NCBI GenBank assembly: GCA_017415805.1
Contig: JAFQEC010000029.1
Coordinates: 32,965-96,964, forward strand
DNA from: Clostridia bacterium
GTDB lineage: Bacteria; Bacillota; Clostridia; Oscillospirales; CAG-272
Reading direction: 5' to 3'
Length of the DNA stretch: 64,000 nt
Position numbers and translations under genes: made by a program
Part shown: one piece after another, positions 1 through 8,635 of the stretch
Numbering within the stretch: position 1 is the first letter of the stretch
Layout of the letters: each line of letters begins with the position of its first letter
Notes under the pieces: model-generated
What the model was told of the DNA's origin: nothing
The model's input: only the letters and a program-made list of their open reading frames with translations
Databases searched by the model: none

Positions 1-2
1 TG

Positions 3-317
3 GATATCGTTGCATTGGCCGTCTGCCTTTTGCTGGCACTGCTCATCTGGATCGTGGTGATGAATACCGAGGATACCGAGGAGCTCGCGCTCCGTGTGCT
101 CGCACCGCAAGAGGGATATACCTATACGCTCTCGGTCGAGCAGCTTGAGGTCGAGGGCAAGACCGTGGATCTCAAGGCGGCAAAGAGCATCGGCGTGTGC
201 ATTCCGGGCCACGCATCGGGCACGTACGTGCTCGCCGAGGAGGATCTGGTGCTGCCCGAGGGGGTGCACCTGACCGCGCCGCTCACCGTGACGATCACGG
301 TGCACCCGCAGGCATGA
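3..317 (+). CDS. CdaR/YbbR-like membrane protein, 5' end outside the window
   Basis: The frame is open from the first bases, so the gene begins before the window. The visible 104 residues start with one hydrophobic segment (residues about 3-20, rich in Leu, Ala, Ile and Val). A single small beta-rich domain of about 80 residues follows. This matches the YbbR/CdaR architecture: an N-terminal membrane anchor followed by YbbR repeats on the outside. In many Clostridia cdaR sits next to cdaA (diadenylate cyclase) and upstream of the same FAD dehydrogenase found here. The stop overlaps the next start (ATGA), implying translational coupling. The family call is inference from fold and neighbourhood, because the length beyond the window edge is unknown. 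Confidence 0.45.
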   Translation, partial: DIVALAVCLLLALLIWIVVMNTEDTEELALRVLAPQEGYTYTLSVEQLEVEGKTVDLKAAKSIGVCIPGHASGTYVLAEEDLVLPEGVHLTAPLTVTITVHPQA

Positions 318-1930
318 TCCGGGCAAGCGAATTTCTCATTCCGAACGTGCGCGCCCCCTTTGATGCACCCGAGGATGAGGTTTTACGAATAGCAAAAGCG
401 AAAATGAAGCGCGTGTGCAGCTCTGCCGCGGGGCTTCATTTTCGCCTTTATAAAAAGTCCTTTGATGCGCGCCAAAAATCCGCGATCCTGCAGGTCTGCA
501 CCGTCAGGGTAAGCGCCAAGGAGCCTGTTTGCGTGCGCGAGGATGCACTTGTGCGCGCGGGCGTGCGCGTCTTTACCGAGGCCGTACCCGAGATCACGCA
601 CGGAACCGAGCCCCTGAACAGCCGACCGCTGGTAGTGGGCATGGGCCCCGCGGGGCTGTTCTGTGCGCTGCTGCTCGCCGAGCAGGGCTATTGCCCGATC
701 CTTATTGACCGCGGTGACGGTGTGGCGGCGCGTGCCGCCGCAACCGAGCGCTTTCGCACGGGCGGAGCGTTGGATACCGAATCGAATATTCAGTTCGGCG
801 CGGGGGGCGCAGGCACCTTTTCGGACGGCAAGCTGGTCACGCGCGTGAACGATCCGCTGTGCAGCTACGTGTTACAGCGTCTTGTGGAATTTGGCGCACC
901 CGCGGAGGTCCTGACGCGCGCCAAGCCCCACGTGGGCACCGATATTCTGCGCCGCGTGGTCGAAGGGCTGCTCGCACGCATCGAGACGCTGGGCGGCACC
1001 GTGCTCTATCGCACGCGGCTCGACGAATTTACCGAGGAGTCGGGCGGCGTGCGCGCCGCGACCTCGGCAGGGGAGCTGCACGTCGGTGCGCTGGTGCTGG
1101 CCATCGGACACAGTGCGCGCGACACCTTTGCCATGCTGATGCGCCACGCGCTCGCGCTTGAGCCCAAGCCCTTTTCGGTGGGCGTACGCATTGAGCATCT
1201 GCGTGCCGATATTGACCGCGCGCTCTGGGGTGATGCCGCAGGGCATCCCGCGCTGGGTGCGGCCGAATACGCGCTCTCGGATACCACGCTTGCGCGCGGT
1301 GTTTACACCTTTTGCATGTGTCCGGGCGGTGAGGTCGTGACCGCCGCCTCCGAGGAGGGGGGCGTGGTGGTCAACGGCATGAGCTACCACGCGCGCGACG
1401 GGCTCAATTCCAACGCCGCCGTTGCGGTGTCGGTGAGCCCTTCGGACGTGGGCGGTAGCATCACCGATTCGATCGAATTTCAGCGCCGACTGGAGCGCGC
1501 CGCATTTGCGGCGGGCGGCGGCGATTTTGCCGCCCCCGTGCAGACCGTGGGCGATTTTCTGGAGGGCAAGCAGGGCACCGCGCCCTCGCGCATCCAACCG
1601 ACCTATGGCGGCGGCCGTGTGCGCACGGCCGACCTGCACGCGGTGCTCCCGTCCTTTGTGACCGAGATCCTTGCGGCGGGGCTGCACTCCTTTGACCGCA
1701 AGCTCGCGGGCTTTGCCGCGCCCGACGCGGTACTCACGGGCGTGGAAACGCGCACCTCGTCACCCTTGCGCATCCTGCGCGGCGCGGCACGCACCGCGCT
1801 CGGGCACGATCGCATCTATCCCGCAGGAGAGGGCGCAGGCTACGCGGGCGGCATCACCAGCGCCGCGCTGGACGGCCTTTCCACCGCGCTGGCCATCATG
1901 GCGCGCTTTGCACCGCCAAAGAGGAATTGA
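314..1930 (+). CDS. FAD-dependent dehydrogenase (COG2509 type)
   Basis: A 538-residue protein, close to the usual length of this family. After an N-terminal alpha/beta domain of about 95 residues, a dinucleotide-binding motif VVGMGPAGLFCALLLAEQG appears at about residue 100. An SDGKL segment follows, then a second Rossmann-like region and a C-terminal FAD-contacting stretch (YPAGEGAGYAGGITSAALDG) typical of flavoproteins of the HI0933/COG2509 group. The substrate of these dehydrogenases is unknown; they are cytoplasmic and probably use NAD(P)H. The start at 314 was chosen because the ATG overlaps the upstream stop and gives the family-like N-terminus. The longer reading from 197 is out-of-family sequence. 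Confidence 0.85.
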   Translation: MIRASEFLIPNVRAPFDAPEDEVLRIAKAKMKRVCSSAAGLHFRLYKKSFDARQKSAILQVCTVRVSAKEPVCVREDALVRAGVRVFTEAVPEITHGTEPLNSRPLVVGMGPAGLFCALLLAEQGYCPILIDRGDGVAARAAATERFRTGGALDTESNIQFGAGGAGTFSDGKLVTRVNDPLCSYVLQRLVEFGAPAEVLTRAKPHVGTDILRRVVEGLLARIETLGGTVLYRTRLDEFTEESGGVRAATSAGELHVGALVLAIGHSARDTFAMLMRHALALEPKPFSVGVRIEHLRADIDRALWGDAAGHPALGAAEYALSDTTLARGVYTFCMCPGGEVVTAASEEGGVVVNGMSYHARDGLNSNAAVAVSVSPSDVGGSITDSIEFQRRLERAAFAAGGGDFAAPVQTVGDFLEGKQGTAPSRIQPTYGGGRVRTADLHAVLPSFVTEILAAGLHSFDRKLAGFAAPDAVLTGVETRTSSPLRILRGAARTALGHDRIYPAGEGAGYAGGITSAALDGLSTALAIMARFAPPKRN

Positions 1931-1941
1931 CGCGACGGAAT

Positions 1942-2112
1942 GGAAAGCCTTCCCCTTGTGGGGAAGGTGTCACACGTGTGTGACGGTTGAGGTATAGCCG
2001 CCACGGCGGCGTCACTCGGGGGATTTCCTCGGGATAAGAAACGGATGCTTCGCGTCCTACACCTCATCAGTCGCCTGCGGCGCCAGCTTCCCCTCGAGGG
2101 GAAGCCTTATAA
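1942..2112. repeat. MITE-like intergenic repeat with inverted arms
   Basis: This element of about 170 bp fills most of the 303-bp gap before recJ. The left arm reads AAAGCCTTCCCC with an internal hairpin (CTTCCCCTTGTGGGGAAG), followed by a second one (GTCACACGTGTGTGAC). The right arm, read in reverse complement, gives TAAGGCTTCCCC, another CTTCCCC/GGGGAAG hairpin and a GCGACTGATGAGGTG stretch. Such elements are familiar from the intergenic regions of Clostridia related to Faecalibacterium. No coding frame is conserved. The rest of the gap (2113-2233) holds only the recJ ribosome binding site. Confidence 0.6.
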
Positions 2113-2233
2113 GGTCGCACCGCAATCGTAGGGACAGGCGTCCTCGACTGTCCGCAAAGCGCGTCGATGCCGTCACATCTATCCGATCAACAAAATTCAA
2201 TCAAATTTGCCTCGTGGCAGAAAGGAGTGGCAC

Positions 2234-4414
2234 ATGGAGCCCGAACGCAAGAATAAGATCTGGCAAATGCCTGCGGACCTGACCCCCGACGAGCAGGCGC
2301 AGGTGGCCGCTCTCGTGGCCGATACGGGGCTTTTGCCCCTTACCGCGCGTTTGTTGTATACGCGCGGCCTGCGCAGTGCCGAGGCAATCACGCGCTTTTT
2401 GCACTGTGAGGATACACTTTTGCACAGCCCCTTTTTGCTCCCCGATATCGACCGCGCCGTGGCGCGCGTGCGCGCCGCTGTGGAGGGCGGAGAGAAGATC
2501 GCGATCTACGGCGATTACGACGTGGATGGCGTGACCGCCGTCAGCCTGCTCTATCTTTTTCTCAAGGAGAAGGGCGCGGACGTTGGTTACTATATCCCCA
2601 GCCGTACGGGCGAGGGCTACGGTCTCTCGCACGCGGCGCTGGATTCCTTGGCCGCGCGCGGCGTGAGTTGCATCATCACGGTCGATACGGGCATCACCGC
2701 CGTGGAGGAGACCGAGTACGCACGCGAAAAGGGAATGGATCTGGTGATCACCGATCACCACGAGTGCCGCCCCGTTCTTCCGAACGCCGCCGCGGTGGTC
2801 AATCCCCACCGTCCCGACTCACGCTATCCCTTTGCGGAGCTGGCGGGCGTGGGTGTGGTATTCAAGCTTGTCACCGCCTACGAATGTACCCTCGGCATGG
2901 AGCGCGGTGAGCGCGAGGCAGAGGGTGTGCGCCGCGTTACGCGCGCATATGCGGATCTCGTGGCACTCGGCACGATCGCCGACGTCATGCCCATCGTCGA
3001 TGAAAACCGCCTGATCGTTACGCTGGGGCTCGCGCAAATGGAGCGCGGCGGGCGCGCAGGCCTTACCGCCCTGATTGCCGAGGCCTCGGCGGGAAATGGC
3101 GGTACAACGCAAAAAAGAAAGATCAACTCACAGTTCGTGGGCTTTGGCCTTGCGCCTCGGCTGAATGCCGCGGGCCGTATGCGTGATGCGTCACTCGCGG
3201 CCGAGCTGCTGCTCGCCGAGACCGAGGCCGAGGCAAGACCGCTTGCCGCCGCGCTGTGCGCCATCAACCGTGAGCGCCAGCAGGAGGAAAATCAGATCGT
3301 CGAGCAGGCGCTGCACCGCATCGAGCAGGAGTTTGACCTTGCCGACACGCGCGTGCTGGTTCTGGAGGACGATCACTGGCGGCAGGGCATCATCGGCATT
3401 GTGTCCTCGCGTATTACCGAGCGCTACGGTCTGCCCTCGATCCTCATCTCCTTCGATCAAGCCAACGAGGGCTTTTCTGCGCCCGATGACATCGGCAAGG
3501 GCTCGGGGCGCAGTGTCAAGGGGCTCAATCTCGTGGAGGCACTGACCGCCTGTGAGGAGCTACTGGTCAAATTCGGCGGCCATGAGCTCGCGGCGGGCCT
3601 TTCGATCCGCCGTGCGGATCTCGCGGAGTTCCGTACGCGCATCAACGCTTATGCAAAGGATCGCTTGCCCGAGGGCGGCGCCAAGGTCACGCTGATGACC
3701 GACGGCGCGCTTTCCCTCTCGGACGTGGAGCTTGCGTTCGTGGCGGAGCTCTCGCGCCTCGAGCCCTTTGGCTCGGGCAATCCCGTGCCGCAGTTCGTGC
3801 TGTTCGATCTCACCGTGACCCGCATCACCGAGCTTGGCGGCGGCAAGCATCTCAAGCTCACCGTCACGCAAGGTGAGAAGTCGCTGTTTGCGCTTTTGTT
3901 CTCCACCTCGCTTGCGCGCTTCGGCTTGCGCGAGGGGGATCGCGTCGATCTGCTGTGCACACTCTCGGTCAACGAGTACCGCGGAGTCCAAAGCGTGCAG
4001 CTGGTGGTGCAGGATTATCGCGTTTCCGCGCACTATGCCGACGAATGTGACCGCATGGCCGAGCGTTATCGCACGGTACGCAGCGGCGCACCCTTTCTTG
4101 CCTGCGAGTGCTTTGTGCCCACGCGCGAGGACTGCGCCCACGTCTATACCGTTTTGCGGCGCGAGTTCCGTATGGGCAACGACGCCTTTCCCGAGCGCAC
4201 GCTGCTCTCGCTGGTCAATGCCGACGGTACGCATAACATCAATTACGTATGCTTAAAATACATTCTCGACATCTTCCGCGAGCTCAATATCTGCGGCGTC
4301 GAGGAGGACGGAGCGGGCCATTACCGCTTTGATATTTATTTCAATCCTTCCAAAACCAGTATCGAGCATTCCTCGATCCTGAAACGGCTGAAAAGCCAAT
4401 GCTCTGACGATTAA
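2234..4414 (+). CDS. recJ: Single-stranded-DNA-specific exonuclease RecJ
   Basis: A 726-residue RecJ, a 5'-3' ssDNA exonuclease acting in recombination and in mismatch and base-excision repair. The DHH phosphoesterase motifs are all visible: YGDYDVDGVTA (about residue 95), a VDTGIT motif, VITDHHE (about residue 175) and the LGTIADVMP block. The DHHA1 domain with GGHELAAG (about residue 450) and an OB-like domain follow. The C-terminal extension of about 150 residues is typical of Gram-positive RecJ proteins. The start at 2234 has AAAGGAG six bases upstream. The stop lies 12 bases before relA, suggesting cotranscription. Confidence 0.93.
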   Translation: MEPERKNKIWQMPADLTPDEQAQVAALVADTGLLPLTARLLYTRGLRSAEAITRFLHCEDTLLHSPFLLPDIDRAVARVRAAVEGGEKIAIYGDYDVDGVTAVSLLYLFLKEKGADVGYYIPSRTGEGYGLSHAALDSLAARGVSCIITVDTGITAVEETEYAREKGMDLVITDHHECRPVLPNAAAVVNPHRPDSRYPFAELAGVGVVFKLVTAYECTLGMERGEREAEGVRRVTRAYADLVALGTIADVMPIVDENRLIVTLGLAQMERGGRAGLTALIAEASAGNGGTTQKRKINSQFVGFGLAPRLNAAGRMRDASLAAELLLAETEAEARPLAAALCAINRERQQEENQIVEQALHRIEQEFDLADTRVLVLEDDHWRQGIIGIVSSRITERYGLPSILISFDQANEGFSAPDDIGKGSGRSVKGLNLVEALTACEELLVKFGGHELAAGLSIRRADLAEFRTRINAYAKDRLPEGGAKVTLMTDGALSLSDVELAFVAELSRLEPFGSGNPVPQFVLFDLTVTRITELGGGKHLKLTVTQGEKSLFALLFSTSLARFGLREGDRVDLLCTLSVNEYRGVQSVQLVVQDYRVSAHYADECDRMAERYRTVRSGAPFLACECFVPTREDCAHVYTVLRREFRMGNDAFPERTLLSLVNADGTHNINYVCLKYILDIFRELNICGVEEDGAGHYRFDIYFNPSKTSIEHSSILKRLKSQCSDD

Positions 4415-4426
4415 GGAGGTGAGCAT

Positions 4427-6655
4427 ATGCCAAACGAGGTTCATACCGATATTACCCGATTGCTTGAAATTCTCGACGCCTCGGGGAACAACTACAACAA
4501 AGAAAAGATCCGCCGTGCGTTTGAATATGCCTCGCTTCTGCACGAGGGGCAGTTCCGCCAGAGCGGAGAGGCCTATATCTCGCATCCCATCGCCGTGGCT
4601 GAGATCGCCGCTACCCTGGGGCTGGATTCCGATTCGATCTGTGCGGCACTTTTGCACGACACCGTGGAGGACTGCCCCGATAAGACCAACCTCAAGGACA
4701 TTGAAAAGCGCTTTGGCGCAGACGTCGCACTCATCGTGGATGGCCTTACCAAGATCGTGATGCTGCACATTGAGGACAAGGAGGAGGCGCACATCGAGAC
4801 CATCCGCAAGATGCTGCTGGCGATGTCGCGCGATATCCGCGTCATCTTCATCAAGCTCTGCGACCGATTGCACAACATGCGCACGCTGGCTGCACGTCCC
4901 GATAACAAGCAGCGCGTTACCGCACTGGAGACCATGCACATCTATGCGCCCCTGGCACACCGCCTCGGTATGCAGCGCATCAAGCAGGAGCTGGAGAATC
5001 TGAGCCTGCAATACCTGGACCCGTACGGCTACAGCGAGATCAAAAACGACATGGAGACCCGCTACGGCCAGCACACCGATTTCGTGGAGCATATCCGTGA
5101 GCAGGTCGACGCAAAGATGCGCGAGAACAATATTTCCTTCTCGCTGGAGGGGCGCATCAAGTCGGTGTACAGCGTCTACAAGAAGATGTACACGCAAAAC
5201 AAGAGCTTTGACGAGATCTATGACTTTTACGCTCTGCGCATTATCGTGAATACGGAGCTTGAGTGCTACACGGCGCTGGGCCTGATCCACGAGATGTACA
5301 ACTCGATCCCCGGGCGCTTCAAGGACTATATCTCCACCCCCAAGCCCAATCTGTACCGTTCTCTCCATACCACCGTTATCGGTCGCTACGGCATTCCCTT
5401 TGAGGTGCAGATCCGCACCTGGGAGATGCATCAGATCGCCGAATACGGCATTGCCGCGCATTGGAAATACAAGTCGGGCGCACACAGCAAGGAGGATATG
5501 GACAAGAAGCTCGAATGGGTCTCGCGCCTGTTGGAGAGCGAGGGTGAGGCGCACGACCCCGACGAGTTCATGGACGCCTTCAAGACCGATATTTTTCAGG
5601 ATGAGACCTTCGTCTTTACCCCCAAGGGCGACCTGATCACGCTGCCGCAGGGTGCCACCGTGATCGACTTTGCCTACGCCATTCACTCGGCGGTGGGCAA
5701 TAAGATGGTGGGTGCCAAGATCAACGGCATGATCGTGCCCATTGACCGCGTGCCCCAAAACGGTGAGATCGTGGAGATCATCACCTCGAATGCGGGCAAG
5801 GGCCCCAGCCGCGACTGGCTCAAGATCATCAAAACAAGCGAAGCGCGCAGTAAGATCCGCCAATGGTTCAAGAAGGAAAAGCGCGCCGATAACATCGTGC
5901 TGGGCAAAGCAATGGTGGAGATGGAACTCAAGAAATACGGCCGCCCCGCCACCGAGTCACAGCGTGCCGAGATCGTGGCGAGCACCGCCCAGCGCGTGGG
6001 CTACGCCTCGGCCGACGACCTTTACAACACCATCGGCTACGGCGGCATTACGGTCTCCAAGATCGCGGCGCGTCTGCGTGAGGAGTTTGACCGTGTGGTA
6101 CGCCCCGAGGTGCAAGAGGCTCCCGTTCTGCCCACCGAGGCCGAGCACATCACCGTGGCACAGGCCATTCGCCGCCCCATCCGCGGCAACGGTGGCATCG
6201 TGGTGGACGGCGAGCGCGGCTGCCAGGTCAAGTTTGCCAAATGCTGTAACCCCCTGCCCGGTGATGCCGTGATCGGCTTTATCACCAAGGGCTTCGGTAT
6301 TTCGATCCACAAGGTCGACTGTCCCAACGTGGAAAACGGCATGAAGCGCCCCGAGGACGCCGATCGCTGGGTCGAGGCGCACTGGGAAACGGGCGGGAAG
6401 GATACCGAGCAGGATGTCTATGAGGCACTTGTCCAAATGCACGTGTATTCGAGCCTGACGATCCTTGCCGACGTCACCATGGCGCTGGCCGATATGAAGG
6501 TCCTGCTTTTGCAGATCAATACGCAAAAAAAGAGCGATGGCCGCATGGTCATCAATCTCAAGATCAGTTGTAAGAACGTCGACCATTATCATTCCATCGT
6601 CTCGCGCCTCAAGGGTCTGCGCGACGTGATCGACGTGGTGAGAGGTTATTCATGA
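4427..6655 (+). CDS. relA: Bifunctional (p)ppGpp synthetase/hydrolase, RelA/SpoT (Rel) family
   Basis: A 742-residue full-length Rel protein that makes and degrades the stringent-response alarmone (p)ppGpp. The N-terminal HD hydrolase domain keeps its metal site (LLHDTVED, about residue 78), so hydrolysis is expected. The synthetase domain shows YRSLHTTVIG and EVQIRTWEMH. A TGS domain (FTPKGDLITLPQGAT, about residue 395), the CC/zinc-finger region with AKCCNPLPGD, and a C-terminal ACT domain follow. An AAGGAGGTG site precedes the ATG. It lies between recJ and dtd, a common order in Bacillota, and overlaps dtd by 4 bp. Confidence 0.95.
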   Translation: MPNEVHTDITRLLEILDASGNNYNKEKIRRAFEYASLLHEGQFRQSGEAYISHPIAVAEIAATLGLDSDSICAALLHDTVEDCPDKTNLKDIEKRFGADVALIVDGLTKIVMLHIEDKEEAHIETIRKMLLAMSRDIRVIFIKLCDRLHNMRTLAARPDNKQRVTALETMHIYAPLAHRLGMQRIKQELENLSLQYLDPYGYSEIKNDMETRYGQHTDFVEHIREQVDAKMRENNISFSLEGRIKSVYSVYKKMYTQNKSFDEIYDFYALRIIVNTELECYTALGLIHEMYNSIPGRFKDYISTPKPNLYRSLHTTVIGRYGIPFEVQIRTWEMHQIAEYGIAAHWKYKSGAHSKEDMDKKLEWVSRLLESEGEAHDPDEFMDAFKTDIFQDETFVFTPKGDLITLPQGATVIDFAYAIHSAVGNKMVGAKINGMIVPIDRVPQNGEIVEIITSNAGKGPSRDWLKIIKTSEARSKIRQWFKKEKRADNIVLGKAMVEMELKKYGRPATESQRAEIVASTAQRVGYASADDLYNTIGYGGITVSKIAARLREEFDRVVRPEVQEAPVLPTEAEHITVAQAIRRPIRGNGGIVVDGERGCQVKFAKCCNPLPGDAVIGFITKGFGISIHKVDCPNVENGMKRPEDADRWVEAHWETGGKDTEQDVYEALVQMHVYSSLTILADVTMALADMKVLLLQINTQKKSDGRMVINLKISCKNVDHYHSIVSRLKGLRDVIDVVRGYS

Positions 6656-7116
6656 TAGCAGTGTTACAGCGTGCTGATGCCGCATCGGTGCGCGTGGACG
6701 GAGAAATCGTTGGAGCGATCGGCAAGGGCCTTTTGATCCTGCTCGGCGTGGCCGAGGGTGACACCCGTGAGCACGCCGAGGTGCTCGCGCGCAAGATCCT
6801 GGCCTGCCGCATCTTTTGTGACGAGGACGAGAAAAAGAATCTGTCGGTGCGGGACGTGAACGGAAGCGCGCTTGTGATCTCCAATTTCACGCTGATGGCA
6901 AACTGCCGCCGCGGCAACCGCCCCGATTATGTGGGCGCGGCCAAGTCCGAGGTCGCGCGCCCACTCTACGAGTATTTTACCGAGCTCCTCGCGCGTGAGC
7001 TGCATACCGTGCAAACGGGGCGGTTTGGCGCGCACATGGACGTTTCCTTGCAGGCAAACGGCCCTGTGACCATTCTTTTGGACAGCTATGCATTAATGCA
7101 AAAAAGGGAGAAGTGA
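6652..7116 (+). CDS. dtd: D-aminoacyl-tRNA deacylase
   Basis: A 154-residue protein that hydrolyses D-amino acids from mischarged tRNA. It has the DTD N-terminus (MIAVLQRADAASV), the G-x-x-V core and the conserved NGPVT motif near the C-terminus. The usual SQFTL active-site motif reads SNFTL here, a conservative Gln to Asn change. The flanking TLMANCRRGNRP segment fits the family. The ATG overlaps the relA stop, giving the well-known relA-dtd pair. Length is normal. Confidence 0.92.
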   Translation: MIAVLQRADAASVRVDGEIVGAIGKGLLILLGVAEGDTREHAEVLARKILACRIFCDEDEKKNLSVRDVNGSALVISNFTLMANCRRGNRPDYVGAAKSEVARPLYEYFTELLARELHTVQTGRFGAHMDVSLQANGPVTILLDSYALMQKREK

Positions 7117-7117
7117 C

Positions 7118-8605
7118 ATGAAGCTGCACATTGAAGGGAACATCAACGAATATTATGTGCAGACGCTGTGCATGATCTTTTTCCCGGGGGAGAAGTTCAC
7201 CAAGGAGGAGGAAGAGGGTGCACCTCGGCTGTATTTGAGCGTCGAGGAGACCGAGGCCGAGATCACCGCCACGGTGCGCCTTTGCTACCGCGGCAAGGAG
7301 GCGAGTGCCACCAAATCCTCGCCCATGCGCGAGGATCTGGGGCTTGACCGCACGCGTAAGATCGTCACGGGCCGCGCCGTGGTCAGCGCCGCGAGCGAGC
7401 TGTTGCACTATCGCCCCTCGTGGGGGATGCTGACGGGTGTGCGCCCCTCGAAGGTCGCCACCGAGCTGTTGCTGGCGGGCATGAGCAAGACCAAGACGCG
7501 TCGCGCGCTTGCCGCCGATTATCTGGTCACACCCAAAAAGGCCGCGCTCGCGACCGACGTGGCACTGCGCGAAATGGCGATCATCGGCACGCCCGATCCG
7601 CGCGATTGCAGTATTTACATCTCCATCCCGTTCTGCCCCACGCGCTGCTCGTATTGCTCGTTTGTTTCGTACACGTCCAAGCGCTTGCTCTCGCTCATCC
7701 CCTCGTATCTGGAGCTGCTTTGCCGCGAGGTGCGGCAGAAGTTTGCCACCGCTAAGGAGCTGGGGCTTCGCGTGCTCACCGTGTACATCGGCGGCGGTAC
7801 ACCTACGATTCTCGATGCCGATCAGCTGCGCACGCTCCTTGCCACGGTCAAGGAGTGCACCGACGTGTCGGCATTGCAGGAGTACACGCTGGAATCGGGT
7901 AGACCCGACACCATCACCGAGGAAAAGATGCGCATTGCCAAGGAATACGGCGTGACGCGCGTTTGCGTGAATCCCCAGACACTTTGTGACGAGGTGCTGC
8001 GCGGTGTGGGGCGCTGTCATTCCACCGACGATTTTTACCGCGCGTATGATATTGCGCGCCGAGCAGGCATAAACTGTATCAATACCGATCTGATCGTCGG
8101 GCTGCCGGGCGATAACTTTGCAACCTTTGCCGAGAGCTTTGATAAGATCCTGGAGCTTGCCCCCGAGAATATCACCGTGCATACCTTTTGCGTCAAGCGC
8201 GCGGCCGAGATCCTGCGCGAGGGCAACCGTGTGTATAATCTGCGCGGCGGAGATGCAGGCAAGTGCGTGGATTATTCGCAGATCCGTGCGGCCGAGCTTG
8301 GCTATCAGCCCTACTATATGTACCGCCAGAAGAACATGGTGGGCAACTTTGAGAACGTGGGCTTTGCGCGCGAGGGAACCGAGTGCCTGTATAACATCTA
8401 CATGATGGAGGAGGTACATTCGATCCTTGCCGCAGGCGCGGGCGCCGTGACCAAGCTGGTGGAGTATGCACCTGCCGCCACGGGCAAAAAGTCGGTCATT
8501 CGCCGTCTGTTCAACCCCAAATACCCGTATGAGTATCTGGAATCCGACGGCGGTGCCGCACAGTCCGATCAGATCGTGCAGTTTTATCGGGAACGGGGGC
8601 TGTGA
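7118..8605 (+). CDS. hemZ: Coproporphyrinogen dehydrogenase HemZ, radical SAM
   Basis: A 495-residue radical SAM protein of the HemN/HemW superfamily. The [4Fe-4S]-binding motif CPTRCSYC lies at about residue 173, preceded by the family signature SIYISIPF. A SAM-binding GGGTPT motif is at about 226. The N-terminal domain of about 150 residues before the radical SAM core is the distinguishing mark of HemZ. HemZ is annotated as an oxygen-independent coproporphyrinogen III dehydrogenase, though its in vivo role is less certain than that of HemN. It starts one base after dtd ends, with GGGAGAAG upstream. Confidence 0.87.
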   Translation: MKLHIEGNINEYYVQTLCMIFFPGEKFTKEEEEGAPRLYLSVEETEAEITATVRLCYRGKEASATKSSPMREDLGLDRTRKIVTGRAVVSAASELLHYRPSWGMLTGVRPSKVATELLLAGMSKTKTRRALAADYLVTPKKAALATDVALREMAIIGTPDPRDCSIYISIPFCPTRCSYCSFVSYTSKRLLSLIPSYLELLCREVRQKFATAKELGLRVLTVYIGGGTPTILDADQLRTLLATVKECTDVSALQEYTLESGRPDTITEEKMRIAKEYGVTRVCVNPQTLCDEVLRGVGRCHSTDDFYRAYDIARRAGINCINTDLIVGLPGDNFATFAESFDKILELAPENITVHTFCVKRAAEILREGNRVYNLRGGDAGKCVDYSQIRAAELGYQPYYMYRQKNMVGNFENVGFAREGTECLYNIYMMEEVHSILAAGAGAVTKLVEYAPAATGKKSVIRRLFNPKYPYEYLESDGGAAQSDQIVQFYRERGL

Positions 8606-8635
8606 CCCCTCGTGCCCGAAGCGAGAGGTGATCGG

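Noticed and set aside
4253..5863. A 536-codon reverse frame inside relA
   Set aside because: Antisense to conserved Rel domains; explained by codon bias in GC-rich DNA.
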